Source: RYN-124 sp046262175
GTDB taxonomy: Bacteria > Actinomycetota > Actinomycetes > Mycobacteriales > SCTD01
Reading direction: 5' to 3'
Length of the DNA stretch: 6,773 bases
Assembly: GCA_046262175.1 (NCBI GenBank)
Contig: JBHENF010000107.1
Location: 1-6,773 of the forward strand
Part shown: positions 1-6,459 of the stretch, piece after piece
Layout: each line of letters starts with the position of its first letter
Numbering within the stretch: the stretch's first letter is position 1
Notes under the pieces: model-generated
Database searches by the model: none
What the model saw: the letters and a program-made list of their open reading frames with translations, nothing else
Told to the model about the DNA's origin: nothing
Program-made: the position numbers and the translations under genes

Positions 1-1085
1 TCGCCGACGACTGCCGCAGCTGTGGCGGCCGGGTCGTTCCAGTAGCCGGCCATGACACCCGGTGACGCGACGCAGACCTCGCCGTCCTCGCCGGGCCCGA
101 GCTCGGCGCCATCCGGTCCCTCGATCCGCAGCCGCACGCCGGGCAGTGGTTTCCCGACACTGCCGTCGCGGCGCGCATCCGGCGGGTTCATCGTCGCCGT
201 CGACGTCACCTCGGTGCAGCCGTACCCGTCGCACACCCGCGCCGTCGGCACCCGCCGCTCGAACTCCTGGCGCACCGCCAGCGCAAGCGGGGCGCCGCCG
301 GAGGTGACGTACGTGAGCGACGACAGGTCCGCGTCCTCGAGCGGCTGGGCCAGCAGCAGCTGCAGCATCGACGGCACGACCGCGCTGCCCTCGATCCGCT
401 CCTGCTCGACGATGCGGACCCACTCGGGCGCGTCGAAGCGGCCCTGCAGGTGCAGCGTCCCCGGCTCCGGCACGTGCAGGCGGCTGACCGCGTTGATGAG
501 CCCGAACACGTGCGACATCGGCAGCGGCACGAGGACGTTCGCCGTGCCGGCCGTGGCGACGACCTGCGAGCGCGCGAACGCCGTCTCGTGCAGGTTCCGG
601 TGCGTCAGCATCACGCCCTTGGCCCGGCCAGTCGTGCCGCCCGTGTACAGCAGCGCGGCCAGGTCCTCGTCCGCCCGCGGCACGACGGCGGCCGGCTCTC
701 CGACGAGGGGGTCCAGCGAAGGGAACACCTGTGCCGCCCCCGCCGCCGTCACCAGCGGCTCGGACGCCGGCGAGCACAGCACCACGGTCGCCTCGCTGTC
801 GGCCAGCACGTGCGCCAGCTCAGGCGGCGTGACCGCCGGGATGACCGGCATCGCCACGGCGCCGGCCCGCCAGATCGCGAGGTACGCGACGAGCACGTCC
901 GGGCTGTTGGTCATCACGACGCCGACCCGGTCGCCGGGCGAGACGCCCTGCGAGCGCAGCCCGCCCGCCACTCGCGCCGCCCGGTCCACGACCGCGCTCA
1001 GCAGGTGCCCCACGCCGTCCTGCGCGACGAAGACGTGGTCACCCAGCCGCTCGAGCGTCCGGTCGGCGAGGTCTCCCAGGCTCAT
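1..1085 (-). CDS. AMP-forming acyl-CoA synthetase / AMP-dependent ligase, 3' part missing at window edge
   Basis: This is the N-terminal 361 residues of a class I adenylate-forming enzyme (ANL superfamily), which activates a carboxylic acid with ATP to an acyl-adenylate and usually passes it to CoA. The protein begins MSLGDLADRTLERLGD. The phosphate-binding loop is clear at residues 147-157 (YTGGTTGRAKG), and the A5 motif GYGCTE lies at 287-292, preceded by VPSMLQLLL and VTSGGAPLA segments. Near the visible end EDGEVCVASPGVMAGYWN is the usual approach to the A7 TGD motif. That motif, the hinge and the C-terminal lysine domain lie outside the window, so intactness cannot be judged. The ATG at 1085-1083 overlaps the TGA of the upstream reductase (ATGA), which suggests translational coupling; no strong Shine-Dalgarno is visible. 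The substrate cannot be read from the sequence. A long- or medium-chain fatty acid or aryl acid ligase is equally possible. Confidence 0.93.
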   Translation of the reverse strand, partial: MSLGDLADRTLERLGDHVFVAQDGVGHLLSAVVDRAARVAGGLRSQGVSPGDRVGVVMTNSPDVLVAYLAIWRAGAVAMPVIPAVTPPELAHVLADSEATVVLCSPASEPLVTAAGAAQVFPSLDPLVGEPAAVVPRADEDLAALLYTGGTTGRAKGVMLTHRNLHETAFARSQVVATAGTANVLVPLPMSHVFGLINAVSRLHVPEPGTLHLQGRFDAPEWVRIVEQERIEGSAVVPSMLQLLLAQPLEDADLSSLTYVTSGGAPLALAVRQEFERRVPTARVCDGYGCTEVTSTATMNPPDARRDGSVGKPLPGVRLRIEGPDGAELGPGEDGEVCVASPGVMAGYWNDPAATAAAVVG

Positions 1086-2080
1086 GCGATCCGGACGATC
1101 ATCTTCCCGGTGTTGTCGCCGCGCAGCAGCCCGATGAAGGCGCTCGGCGCGTTCTCCAGGCCGTCGACGACCGTCTCGCGCACCTGCACCCGGCCGTCGG
1201 CCAGCCCGGCCGACACCTCCTGCACGAACGCCTTCATCAGCCCGCTGTGGTCGCTGACGAGGAAGCCCTGCAGCTTCAGCCGCTTGCCGACGATCATCGC
1301 CATGTTGCGCGGGCCGGGCTGGGGCTCGGTGCTGTTGTAGAGCGAGATCATCCCGCAGATCGCGGCCCGCCCGTGCACCTTCAGCGACGAGATCGCGGCC
1401 TCCAGGTGCTCGCCACCGACGTTGTCGAAGTAGACGTCGATGCCGTCCGGCGCGGCCGCCTGCAGCGACTTCCCGACTGGCCCGTCCTTGTAGCTGAATG
1501 CCTCGTCGAACCCGAGTTCCTTCAGCCAGGCGACCTTCTCGGCCGAGCCGGCGCTGCCGATGACGCGACCGCCGCGCAGCTTCGCCAGCTGACCGACGAG
1601 GCTGCCGACCGCGCCTGCCGCGCCGCTGACGAAGACGGTCTCGCCCTCCTTCATGCCCGCCACTTCGAACAGGCCGGCGTAAGCGGTCAGCCCCGGCATC
1701 CCCAGCACGCCGAGGTACGCCGACGGCGCCGCGGCCGCTCCGTCGACGACCCGGAACGCCTCCGCCGGCCCGGCGGCGTAGTCGCGCCAGCCGAACCCGT
1801 GCAGCACCAGGTCGCCGGGCTTGTGGCTGTCGACCGTGGAGGTGACGACCTCGCCGACCGCGCCGCCGTCGAGCGCCTGCCCGATCTGGAACGGCGGCAC
1901 GTAGCTCTTCATGTCGTTCATCCGGCCGCGCATGTACGGGTCCACCGACATGACCAGGTTGCGGACCAGCAGCTGCCCCTCCGCCGGCTCGGGTACCGGT
2001 ACGTCGACCAGCTCGAAGTCGCTCGGCTTCGGCTCCCCCACCGGTCGTGCCGCCAGCCGGACCTCGCGCGCCTGTGTCAT
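1082..2080 (-). CDS. NADP-dependent oxidoreductase, zinc-independent MDR superfamily (CurA / prostaglandin reductase-like)
   Basis: A complete 332-residue protein of the medium-chain dehydrogenase/reductase superfamily. Members of this branch (E. coli CurA, prostaglandin reductase/leukotriene B4 12-hydroxydehydrogenase) reduce the C=C bond of enones or enals with NADPH in the cytosol. Visible signatures are DPYMRGRM at residues 47-54, the Rossmann glycine motif SGAAGAVGS at 152-160 followed by GSAGSAEK at 175-182, YFDNVGG at 217-223, and a C-terminal NTGKMIVRI ending. No zinc-binding cysteine cluster is present. Length matches the family (about 330-345). I chose the ATG at 2080-2078 because the protein then starts MTQAREVRLAARP, as relatives do, and because AGGA lies 8 nt upstream. 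A start 17 codons further upstream (2131) adds only unconserved sequence. It is the upstream partner of the acyl-CoA ligase in a two-gene unit, with ATGA overlap, and diverges from the ceramidase-like gene. The physiological substrate is unknown. Confidence 0.93.
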   Translation of the reverse strand: MTQAREVRLAARPVGEPKPSDFELVDVPVPEPAEGQLLVRNLVMSVDPYMRGRMNDMKSYVPPFQIGQALDGGAVGEVVTSTVDSHKPGDLVLHGFGWRDYAAGPAEAFRVVDGAAAAPSAYLGVLGMPGLTAYAGLFEVAGMKEGETVFVSGAAGAVGSLVGQLAKLRGGRVIGSAGSAEKVAWLKELGFDEAFSYKDGPVGKSLQAAAPDGIDVYFDNVGGEHLEAAISSLKVHGRAAICGMISLYNSTEPQPGPRNMAMIVGKRLKLQGFLVSDHSGLMKAFVQEVSAGLADGRVQVRETVVDGLENAPSAFIGLLRGDNTGKMIVRIA

Positions 2081-2184
2081 GCCGATGATCCTGCCCTGTG
2101 ACGCAGCCCAAGCCTCCTCGGGTCCGGTCACAGACCCTGGGCGAGCCGGCAGGGACCGCGGCGAGGGCGTCGAAAACCCGGAGC
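2081..2184. promoter_or_regulatory. Divergent intergenic region between MDR oxidoreductase and ceramidase-like gene
   Basis: These 104 bp separate two divergently transcribed genes and should hold both promoters. I see no convincing -35/-10 pair. Two small inverted repeats are present: CTGTGAC (2096-2102) with GTCACAG (2127-2133), whose arms start 31 bp apart (about three helical turns), and GGGTC (2120-2124) with GACCC (2133-2137) around an 8-nt loop. Either could be a regulator site, but arms this short can occur by chance in GC-rich DNA. Confidence 0.35.
2089..2092 (-). promoter_or_regulatory. Shine-Dalgarno site of the MDR oxidoreductase
   Basis: On the minus strand AGGA sits 8 nt before the ATG at 2080. 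This supports 2080 over the more upstream in-frame start at 2131. Confidence 0.55.
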
Positions 2185-3959
2185 ATGCGCCGTCGCCTCG
2201 CCCTGCTGCTGTCCGCCAGCCTGCTCGTCGCCGCCCCGGTTGCGTACGCCTCCGCCGGGCAGGAGCGCACCGCGCTGCGCGACGTCGACGGCCTCACCGT
2301 GACGATGGCCGACGAGGGCGCGCACCTCGCCTGGACCGCGACGGAGCCGGATGCCTCGCTGCAGGTCCTGCGCGACGGCGCGGTGCTGGCCGACCTGCCC
2401 GGCACGTCGACCTCGTACGACGACTCGGCGGTGAAGCCGGCGACGACGTACGCGTACCGCGTCGTGATCGTGTCGCACGGGCAGGGCCGCAACCTCCCGT
2501 CGCCGACGAGCACCGCACTCACCACGCCGGGCTACAAGGTCGGCGGCGCCACGCGCGACATCTCCCCGACCGGCTTCGTCAACCTCGGCGGCTTCGGCCT
2601 CGGCGACGGCACGGTCATCCCGGACGCGGTCGTCGGCCGCGGCGGCTACGGCAAGCAGACCAGCGAGACGATCCGCGCCCGCGCCACCGTCGTCGACGAC
2701 GGCAAGAACGCGATCGCGATCGCCAGCATCGAGACCCAGGGCTTCTTCGCGGCGTACCAGAAGGGGCCGTGGGGTCTGCGGGACATGGCCGCGGCCGTCG
2801 CCAAGGACATCCCGGCGCTGCCGGTCGGCAACATCCTCATCGCGTCGGACCACACGCACTCCGGCCCGGACACCATCGGCGTCTGGGCGGCGTGGAGGAC
2901 CAGTACTTCGCCTTCATCAAGGCGCAGACGGTCGCGGCCATCGAGGAGGCCTACGCCAGCCGCGGCTTCGCGAGCATCAAGGCCGGCCACAGCGACGCGT
3001 CCGATCTCGTCTACAACCAGGCGTGCACCGAGGCGCTGAACCAGTCCAAGAAGCCGGCCTACACCGGCCCCGAGGTCTGCGCAGTGCCCGGCAAGGACGG
3101 GATGTTCCGCGTCCTGCGCGCGACCTCGCCGAGCGGCAAGGTGCTGCTGACCTTCGCCTCGTACGCGGCGCACGCGACGGCCGGCGGCGGCGACGGCGTG
3201 CACGGCGACTGGCCGCAGTTCCTCTCCGACGACATGTCCGCCCGCTTCGGCGGCACCGGCATCGCCATGGTCGGCGCGCTCGGCGGCACCCAGCCCTGCC
3301 GCACCGCCTGCGCCTTCACCAAGCCGAGCAACCCCGGCTACAACCTCGCCAGCCGCAAGGCCGCGTACCTGGCCAACTACGGCGCCCGCGTCGACGCCGC
3401 GCTCGCGTCCGCGACCGCCGTCACCGGTCCGGTCGCTGCCAAGCAAGCGTTCATCCGCGAAGCGATCACCGGCCCCGCGGTCACGGCCCTGTTCGCCGCC
3501 GGCCACTACCTGGGCACGGGCATCCTGCGCAACCACGACGCGCCCTGGGTCAACGGCCCGACGATCCGCACCGTCGCCTCCGCCATCCGGATCGGCGACG
3601 TGGCCATCATCGGCACCCCGGGCGAGGGCTTCCCGCGGATCGGGCAGGACGTACGGGACGCTCTCGGCAGCAGCGCCAAGGAGGTTCTCCAGCTGGGCCT
3701 CGCCAACGACCAGCTCGGCTACCTGATCGCGCCCGCGGCGTACGTCCCGATCATCGCCGCGGAGGCGCCGGTCAACGACAACATCATCTTCAACGTGAGC
3801 CCGACGATCGGCGACCACGTCGCCTGCACGGACCTCGCGCTCGCCCTGCAGCTCGGCTTCAAGGGGACGACCCCCGCGCAGTGCGCGGCGTACGCGGCGC
3901 AGGACGCGGCCGAGGCGACGGTCGCTACGGTCCCGGTGGGCGGGATCTACGTCCCCTGA
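2185..3959 (+). pseudogene. Secreted neutral/alkaline ceramidase-like hydrolase with FN3-like domain, interrupted by a -1 frameshift
   Basis: With one base restored this reads as a 591-residue exported protein. The start at ATG 2185 gives a classical signal peptide: MRRR, a hydrophobic stretch LALLLSASLLVAAPVA, and a likely cleavage after ASA (about residue 24). An upstream GTG at 2098 would bury it. Residues about 35-116 resemble a fibronectin type III domain. From about 118 the protein resembles the neutral/alkaline non-lysosomal ceramidase family (zinc amidases releasing fatty acid from ceramide): VGGATRDISPTG (119-130), HTHSGPDT (223-230), AAHAT with H330, GDW (341-343), PGEGF with E481, and NDQLGYL (508-514). 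By analogy with known ceramidases, a histidine of HTHSGP, H330, E481 and a tyrosine near 513 are candidate zinc ligands; this is inference. The protein ends soon after the catalytic region, without the C-terminal Ig-like domain of larger ceramidases. The frame breaks after W234 at 2885-2887, where one G is missing. Conservation on both sides suggests a recent mutation or a sequencing error. The substrate may not be ceramide. Confidence 0.82.
2884..2891 (+). other. Frameshift site in the ceramidase-like gene (one G missing)
   Basis: The upstream frame reads IGVW and then degenerates. The downstream frame begins GVEDQYFAF. The sequence TGGGCGGC would restore one continuous reading, TGG GGC GGC (WGG), if the GGG run at 2885-2887 were GGGG. 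No slippery heptamer suggests programmed frameshifting. Confidence 0.82.
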
Positions 3960-4733
3960 AATCCGGCGTCCGCTTCGCCAGGAACGCCTCCACTCCCTCC
4001 GCGTACTCCCCGCTCGTCCACGACTGCGCGTAGAGCGCCTGCACCTCGGCGTCCTCGGCGAGCCGGCCGTGCACTGCCCGTGACACCAGCTCCTTGCCGC
4101 CGGTGAGCGAGATGCGCGCGCGACTGCTCAGGGTGGCTGCGAGCGCGTACGCCCGGTCCTCGACCACGTCCGGCTCGTGCACCTCGTGCACCAGGCCGAT
4201 CCGCAGCGCCTGCTCGGCGTCCAGCAGGTCACCGGTCAGCAGGATCCAGCGCGCCCAGGCAGCGCCGACGGTCTCGACCAGCCGGGCCGTCGACTCCAGC
4301 GCGTAGACGATCCCGAGCTTCGCCGGCGTGACGCCGAACCGGCTCGTCGTGTCGCAGACCGCAGATCGCAGGCGACCGCCACCTGGGTCCCGCCGCCGAT
4401 GGCGAACCCCTGCACGAGAGCGATCGTCGGCTTCGGGAAACGGATGAGCGCGCCCTCCCCCGCCTTCACCGCCTCGCTGTACGCGCGGGCACCGGCCGGC
4501 TCGGCGCGCAGCGTCGTGAACTCGGAGATGTCCGCACCGGCGGAAAACGGGCCGCCCGGGGTGCCGCGCAGCACCACGACATCGACGTCGTCGTCCTCGG
4601 CCAGCTCGGGCATGAGCCGCCCGAAGCCCTGCCACATCGCGTACGAGATGGCGTTGTGCTTGCCCGGCCGGTCCATCCGGATCGTCACGACACCGCCGTC
4701 GCGCGTCACGACCAGACCCTCCACCTCATTCAC
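3925..4733 (-). pseudogene. Enoyl-CoA hydratase/isomerase (crotonase) family protein, interrupted by a -1 frameshift
   Basis: With one base restored this is a 269-residue crotonase-superfamily protein; the family acts on acyl-CoA thioesters, stabilising an enolate in an oxyanion hole. The N-terminal part (GTG start at 4733, VNEVEGLVVTRDGG) contains MDRPGKHNAIS (20-30), the CoA/oxyanion segment FSAGADI (63-69) and VQGFAIGGGTQ (107-117). The second part has FGVTPAKLGIVY (133-144), LTGDLLDAEQALRIGLV, and an ending SGEYAEGVEAFLAKRTPDF typical of the family. The frame breaks after R125, where CGGTC at 4361-4357 would need one more G. Both glutamates used by classical hydratases appear replaced (Q117 at the first site, P137 at the second). 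The TPAKLGIVY motif is closer to methylmalonyl-CoA decarboxylase (ScpB)-like members, so hydratase activity should not be assumed. The 3' end overlaps the convergent ceramidase-like gene by 35 bp. The start rests on homology and on the nearby divergent gene; its Shine-Dalgarno is weak. Confidence 0.85.
4357..4361 (-). other. Frameshift site in the crotonase-family gene (one G missing)
   Basis: On the minus strand the upstream frame reads ACDLR and then loses similarity, while the downstream frame resumes with VCDTTSRFGV. One extra G in the GG run at 4360-4359 gives a continuous ACDLRVCDTTSRFG, the expected spacing for this family. Confidence 0.82.
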
Positions 4734-4760
4734 GGCGCCATCTTGGGGTAGGCACGACCC
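4734..4760. promoter_or_regulatory. 27-bp divergent gap between crotonase and Nudix genes
   Basis: The two GTG starts (4733 minus, 4761 plus) are only 27 bp apart. Both promoters must overlap each other or the genes. On the plus strand TAGGCA (4749-4754) lies 6 nt before the Nudix GTG, an imperfect TANNNT spaced as in actinobacterial leaderless transcripts. No strong ribosome-binding site is seen for either gene. Confidence 0.3.
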
Positions 4761-5207
4761 GTGGACGGCGACGGGTGGCGGCAGTGCGACCTCGGGCACC
4801 GGCACTGGGGGCGCTACGGCGCGGCCGGGCTGCTTGTCGTCGCGCCGGGACCGCGGGTCCTCATGCAGCACCGCGCCCCGTGGAGCCATGGCGGCGACAC
4901 GTGGGGCGTGCCCGGCGGCGCGCGCGGCCGGGCCGAGTCGGCCATCGAGGCGGCCCTGCGGGAGACGGCCGAGGAGACGGCGCTGGACGTCGCGCAGGTA
5001 CGGGTGGTCGGCAAGCACGTGGACGACCACGGCTCCTGGTCGTACGTCACCGTCCTCGCCGAGGTCGACGTTGCGCTGCCGGTGGAGCCGGAGCGGGAGA
5101 GCGTCGACGTCCGCTGGGTGCCGCTGCCGGAGGTCGACCTGCTGCCGCTGCACCACGGCTTCGCGGCGACCTGGCCGCTGCTGCGCCCCCGCCTGCCCGC
5201 CGCCTGA
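4761..5207 (+). CDS. Nudix hydrolase
   Basis: A complete 148-residue Nudix-domain protein; the family hydrolyses nucleoside diphosphates linked to another moiety, using divalent metal held by the Nudix helix. The Nudix box spans residues 53-75 and fits GX5EX7REUXEE: G53, E59, R67, E68, E71 and E72 are all present. The usual glycine after the EE pair is T73 and the hydrophobic position after RE is T69, both tolerated variations. The N-terminus carries CDLGHRHWGRYGAAGLL (9-25), a pattern I associate with actinobacterial Nudix proteins, and the box is preceded by WGVPGG (48-53). The C-terminal half has VRWVPLPEVDLLPLHHGF. I chose GTG 4761 because it leaves the conserved N-terminus intact and just clears the divergent crotonase start. 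The substrate is not predictable: a housecleaning (d)NTP or sugar-nucleotide pyrophosphatase role is possible. The gene ends just before the inverted repeat and converges on the carboxylate-amine ligase gene. Confidence 0.92.
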   Translation: MDGDGWRQCDLGHRHWGRYGAAGLLVVAPGPRVLMQHRAPWSHGGDTWGVPGGARGRAESAIEAALRETAEETALDVAQVRVVGKHVDDHGSWSYVTVLAEVDVALPVEPERESVDVRWVPLPEVDLLPLHHGFAATWPLLRPRLPAA

Positions 5208-5227
5208 CGCCCCGCGCCGCCCCTCGG

Positions 5228-5289
5228 TGATCCACGCGCACTTCCCAGCTCTGGTCGCCGGACGGGAGCCGGAAACCGCGCGTGGATCA
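5228..5289. repeat. Perfect 12-bp inverted repeat with extended stem, possible bidirectional terminator or REP-like element
   Basis: TGATCCACGCGC (5228-5239) is the exact reverse complement of GCGCGTGGATCA (5278-5289). The 38-nt interior can pair further: TTCC (5242-5245) with GGAA (5271-5274) and GCTC (5248-5251) with GAGC (5266-5269), leaving a loop of about 14 nt. It lies in the 98-bp gap between two convergent genes, where a bidirectional transcription terminator is expected. There is no T tract on either side, so an intrinsic terminator of the classical kind is uncertain. The length and pairing also fit a small dispersed palindromic element. Confidence 0.6.
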
Positions 5290-5305
5290 AGCAGGCGGGC
5301 GGGCG

Positions 5306-6406
5306 TCAGCCTGCGGTCTCGGCCACCAGGGCGGCGGTCACCGCGGACAGGTCGCCGCCGTTCTTCTCGGCGACCTCGCGCTGCCGCTTCGCCGACGTGC
5401 CGCGCGCGAGCGCCTGGTCCATCAGGGCGCTCACCTCGTCCCAGTCGCCCAGCTCCTCCAGGTCGGGCCGCAGCCGCGCGAGCAGGTCGCGTACGACGTC
5501 CTCGGCCGGCCGCAGCTGATGCGCCTGCGTGTCGAGCAGGCACTCCTCGAGCCCGAACCGCGCCGCCCGCCACCGGGCCGCGCGCACGACCTCCCCGCGT
5601 ACCGGCGGAAGCTGCTCGTCCCGCTCCGCGGCGGCCGCGGCCGTCCGGACCAGCGACCGGGCCAGCGCGGCGTGCAGGACGACGTCGTCCAGTGACGGGC
5701 AGGTGTCGGCGACCCGCACCTCCAGCGTCGGGAACTTCGTCGACGGCCGCACGTCCCAGTACAGGTGGCTGGCGTCGTCGATCATCCCGGCTGTGACCAG
5801 GTCCGTGACCAGCTCGTCGTACGCCGCCTTGCTGCCGAACGCGTCCGGCATCCCGGTGACGGGCCAGCGGCCGAACCACTGCGTGCGGTAGCTGGCGTAG
5901 CCGGTGTCGACCCCCTCCCAGTACGGCGAGCTGCCGGACAGCGCGAGCAGCACGGGCAGGTCGGGCCGCAGGAAGTCCATCGTGCGGACGGCGAGCTCCG
6001 GCGAGGCGACGCTGACGTGCACGTGGCAGCCGGTGATCATCTGCTGCAGGGCGAGCAGCCCCCACCGCTCGAACAGCGACAGGTACCGCTCGCCGATCGT
6101 CAGCCGCTGCTCGTGCCAGGTGCCGGTCGGGTGCGTGCCTGCGGCGAGGATGCGACAGCCCTGCTGCCGCGCCGCGTCGTCGGCGACGCGCCGGATGCGC
6201 GCCAGGTGCACCCGTACCTGCGCAAGGCTGGTGCAGACCGGGGTGGCGATCTCCAGCTGGCTCGTCGAGATCTCGCCCTGCGCCTCGTCCCCGAGGACCG
6301 CGACGGCGGCGGTGACCACCTCGGGCATGTCGGCGAGCTCGTAGGTCTCGGCGTCGACGAGGTGGTACTCCTCCTCGACGCCGAGCGTCGCCCCCGTCTG
6401 CGCCAC
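5306..6406 (-). CDS. Carboxylate-amine ligase, YbdK family (glutamate-cysteine ligase type 2 fold)
   Basis: A complete 366-residue protein of the GCS2 family. Members use ATP to join a carboxylate to an amine; E. coli YbdK has weak glutamate-cysteine ligase activity, and relatives act in thiol or peptide-like compound synthesis. Family signatures run the full length: TLGVEEEYHLVD (7-18), ISTSQLEIATP (46-56), LAAGTHPTG (88-96), GCHVHVSV (126-133), SGSSPYWEGVDTGYASYR (157-174), FGRWPVTG (178-185) and DVRPSTKFPTLEVRVAD (218-234), with RAARFGLE near 280. All are intact and the length is typical (about 360-380). The start is GTG at 6406, which puts GVEEEY at the usual distance from the N-terminus. 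No clear Shine-Dalgarno precedes it. A TANNNT hexamer lies 6 nt before the GTG, so a leaderless mRNA is possible. It diverges from the HelD-like gene across 53 bp. The true substrates are unknown; gamma-glutamylcysteine synthesis is only one option. Confidence 0.93.
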   Translation of the reverse strand: MAQTGATLGVEEEYHLVDAETYELADMPEVVTAAVAVLGDEAQGEISTSQLEIATPVCTSLAQVRVHLARIRRVADDAARQQGCRILAAGTHPTGTWHEQRLTIGERYLSLFERWGLLALQQMITGCHVHVSVASPELAVRTMDFLRPDLPVLLALSGSSPYWEGVDTGYASYRTQWFGRWPVTGMPDAFGSKAAYDELVTDLVTAGMIDDASHLYWDVRPSTKFPTLEVRVADTCPSLDDVVLHAALARSLVRTAAAAAERDEQLPPVRGEVVRAARWRAARFGLEECLLDTQAHQLRPAEDVVRDLLARLRPDLEELGDWDEVSALMDQALARGTSAKRQREVAEKNGGDLSAVTAALVAETAG

Positions 6407-6412
6407 CCGCGC

Positions 6413-6418
6413 AGGCTA
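6413..6418 (-). promoter_or_regulatory. Candidate -10 element (TAGCCT) of the carboxylate-amine ligase gene
   Basis: On the minus strand TAGCCT fits the actinobacterial TANNNT -10 pattern and is followed by 6 nt and then the GTG start, the spacing expected if transcription begins at the start codon. No clear -35 is seen. Confidence 0.35.
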
Positions 6419-6450
6419 TCTGGCAACGTGTCCTGACCCCCCGAGCAGAC

Positions 6451-6455
6451 AGGAG
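6451..6455 (+). promoter_or_regulatory. Shine-Dalgarno site of the HelD-like gene
   Basis: AGGAG lies 4 nt before the GTG at 6460. The spacing is short but it is the only strong ribosome-binding sequence here, and it fixes the start of the reading frame. Confidence 0.6.
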
Positions 6456-6459
6456 CCAG

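Noticed and set aside
52..1340. Long plus-strand open frames opposite the acyl-CoA ligase
   Set aside because: They are low-complexity Arg/Ser/Pro-rich shadows of the minus-strand ligase, which shows clear family motifs.
1911..2888. The 5' part of the plus-strand frame that ends at 3959
   Set aside because: It is non-coding shadow before the frameshift. The true N-terminal half of the ceramidase-like gene lies in a different frame, with a signal peptide.
2884..2891. Programmed -1 ribosomal frameshifting in the ceramidase-like gene
   Set aside because: No X-XXY-YYZ slippery heptamer is present and there is no obvious downstream stimulatory stem. A lost G is simpler.
2646..3818. A 390-codon minus-strand frame opposite the ceramidase-like gene
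   Set aside because: It is rich in Asp/Arg/Val/Gly without recognisable motifs, the usual mirror of a GC-rich coding strand.
4236..6065. A 609-codon minus-strand frame spanning the Nudix gene and part of the carboxylate-amine ligase
   Set aside because: Only its end (to about 4733) is real, encoding the N-terminal half of the crotonase protein. The rest is Arg/Ala/Gly-rich antisense sequence of other genes.
6407..6459. A rifamycin-associated element upstream of the HelD-like gene
   Set aside because: I looked for a long palindrome in the 53-bp gap and saw none. Such an element could not lie elsewhere upstream without falling in the divergent gene.
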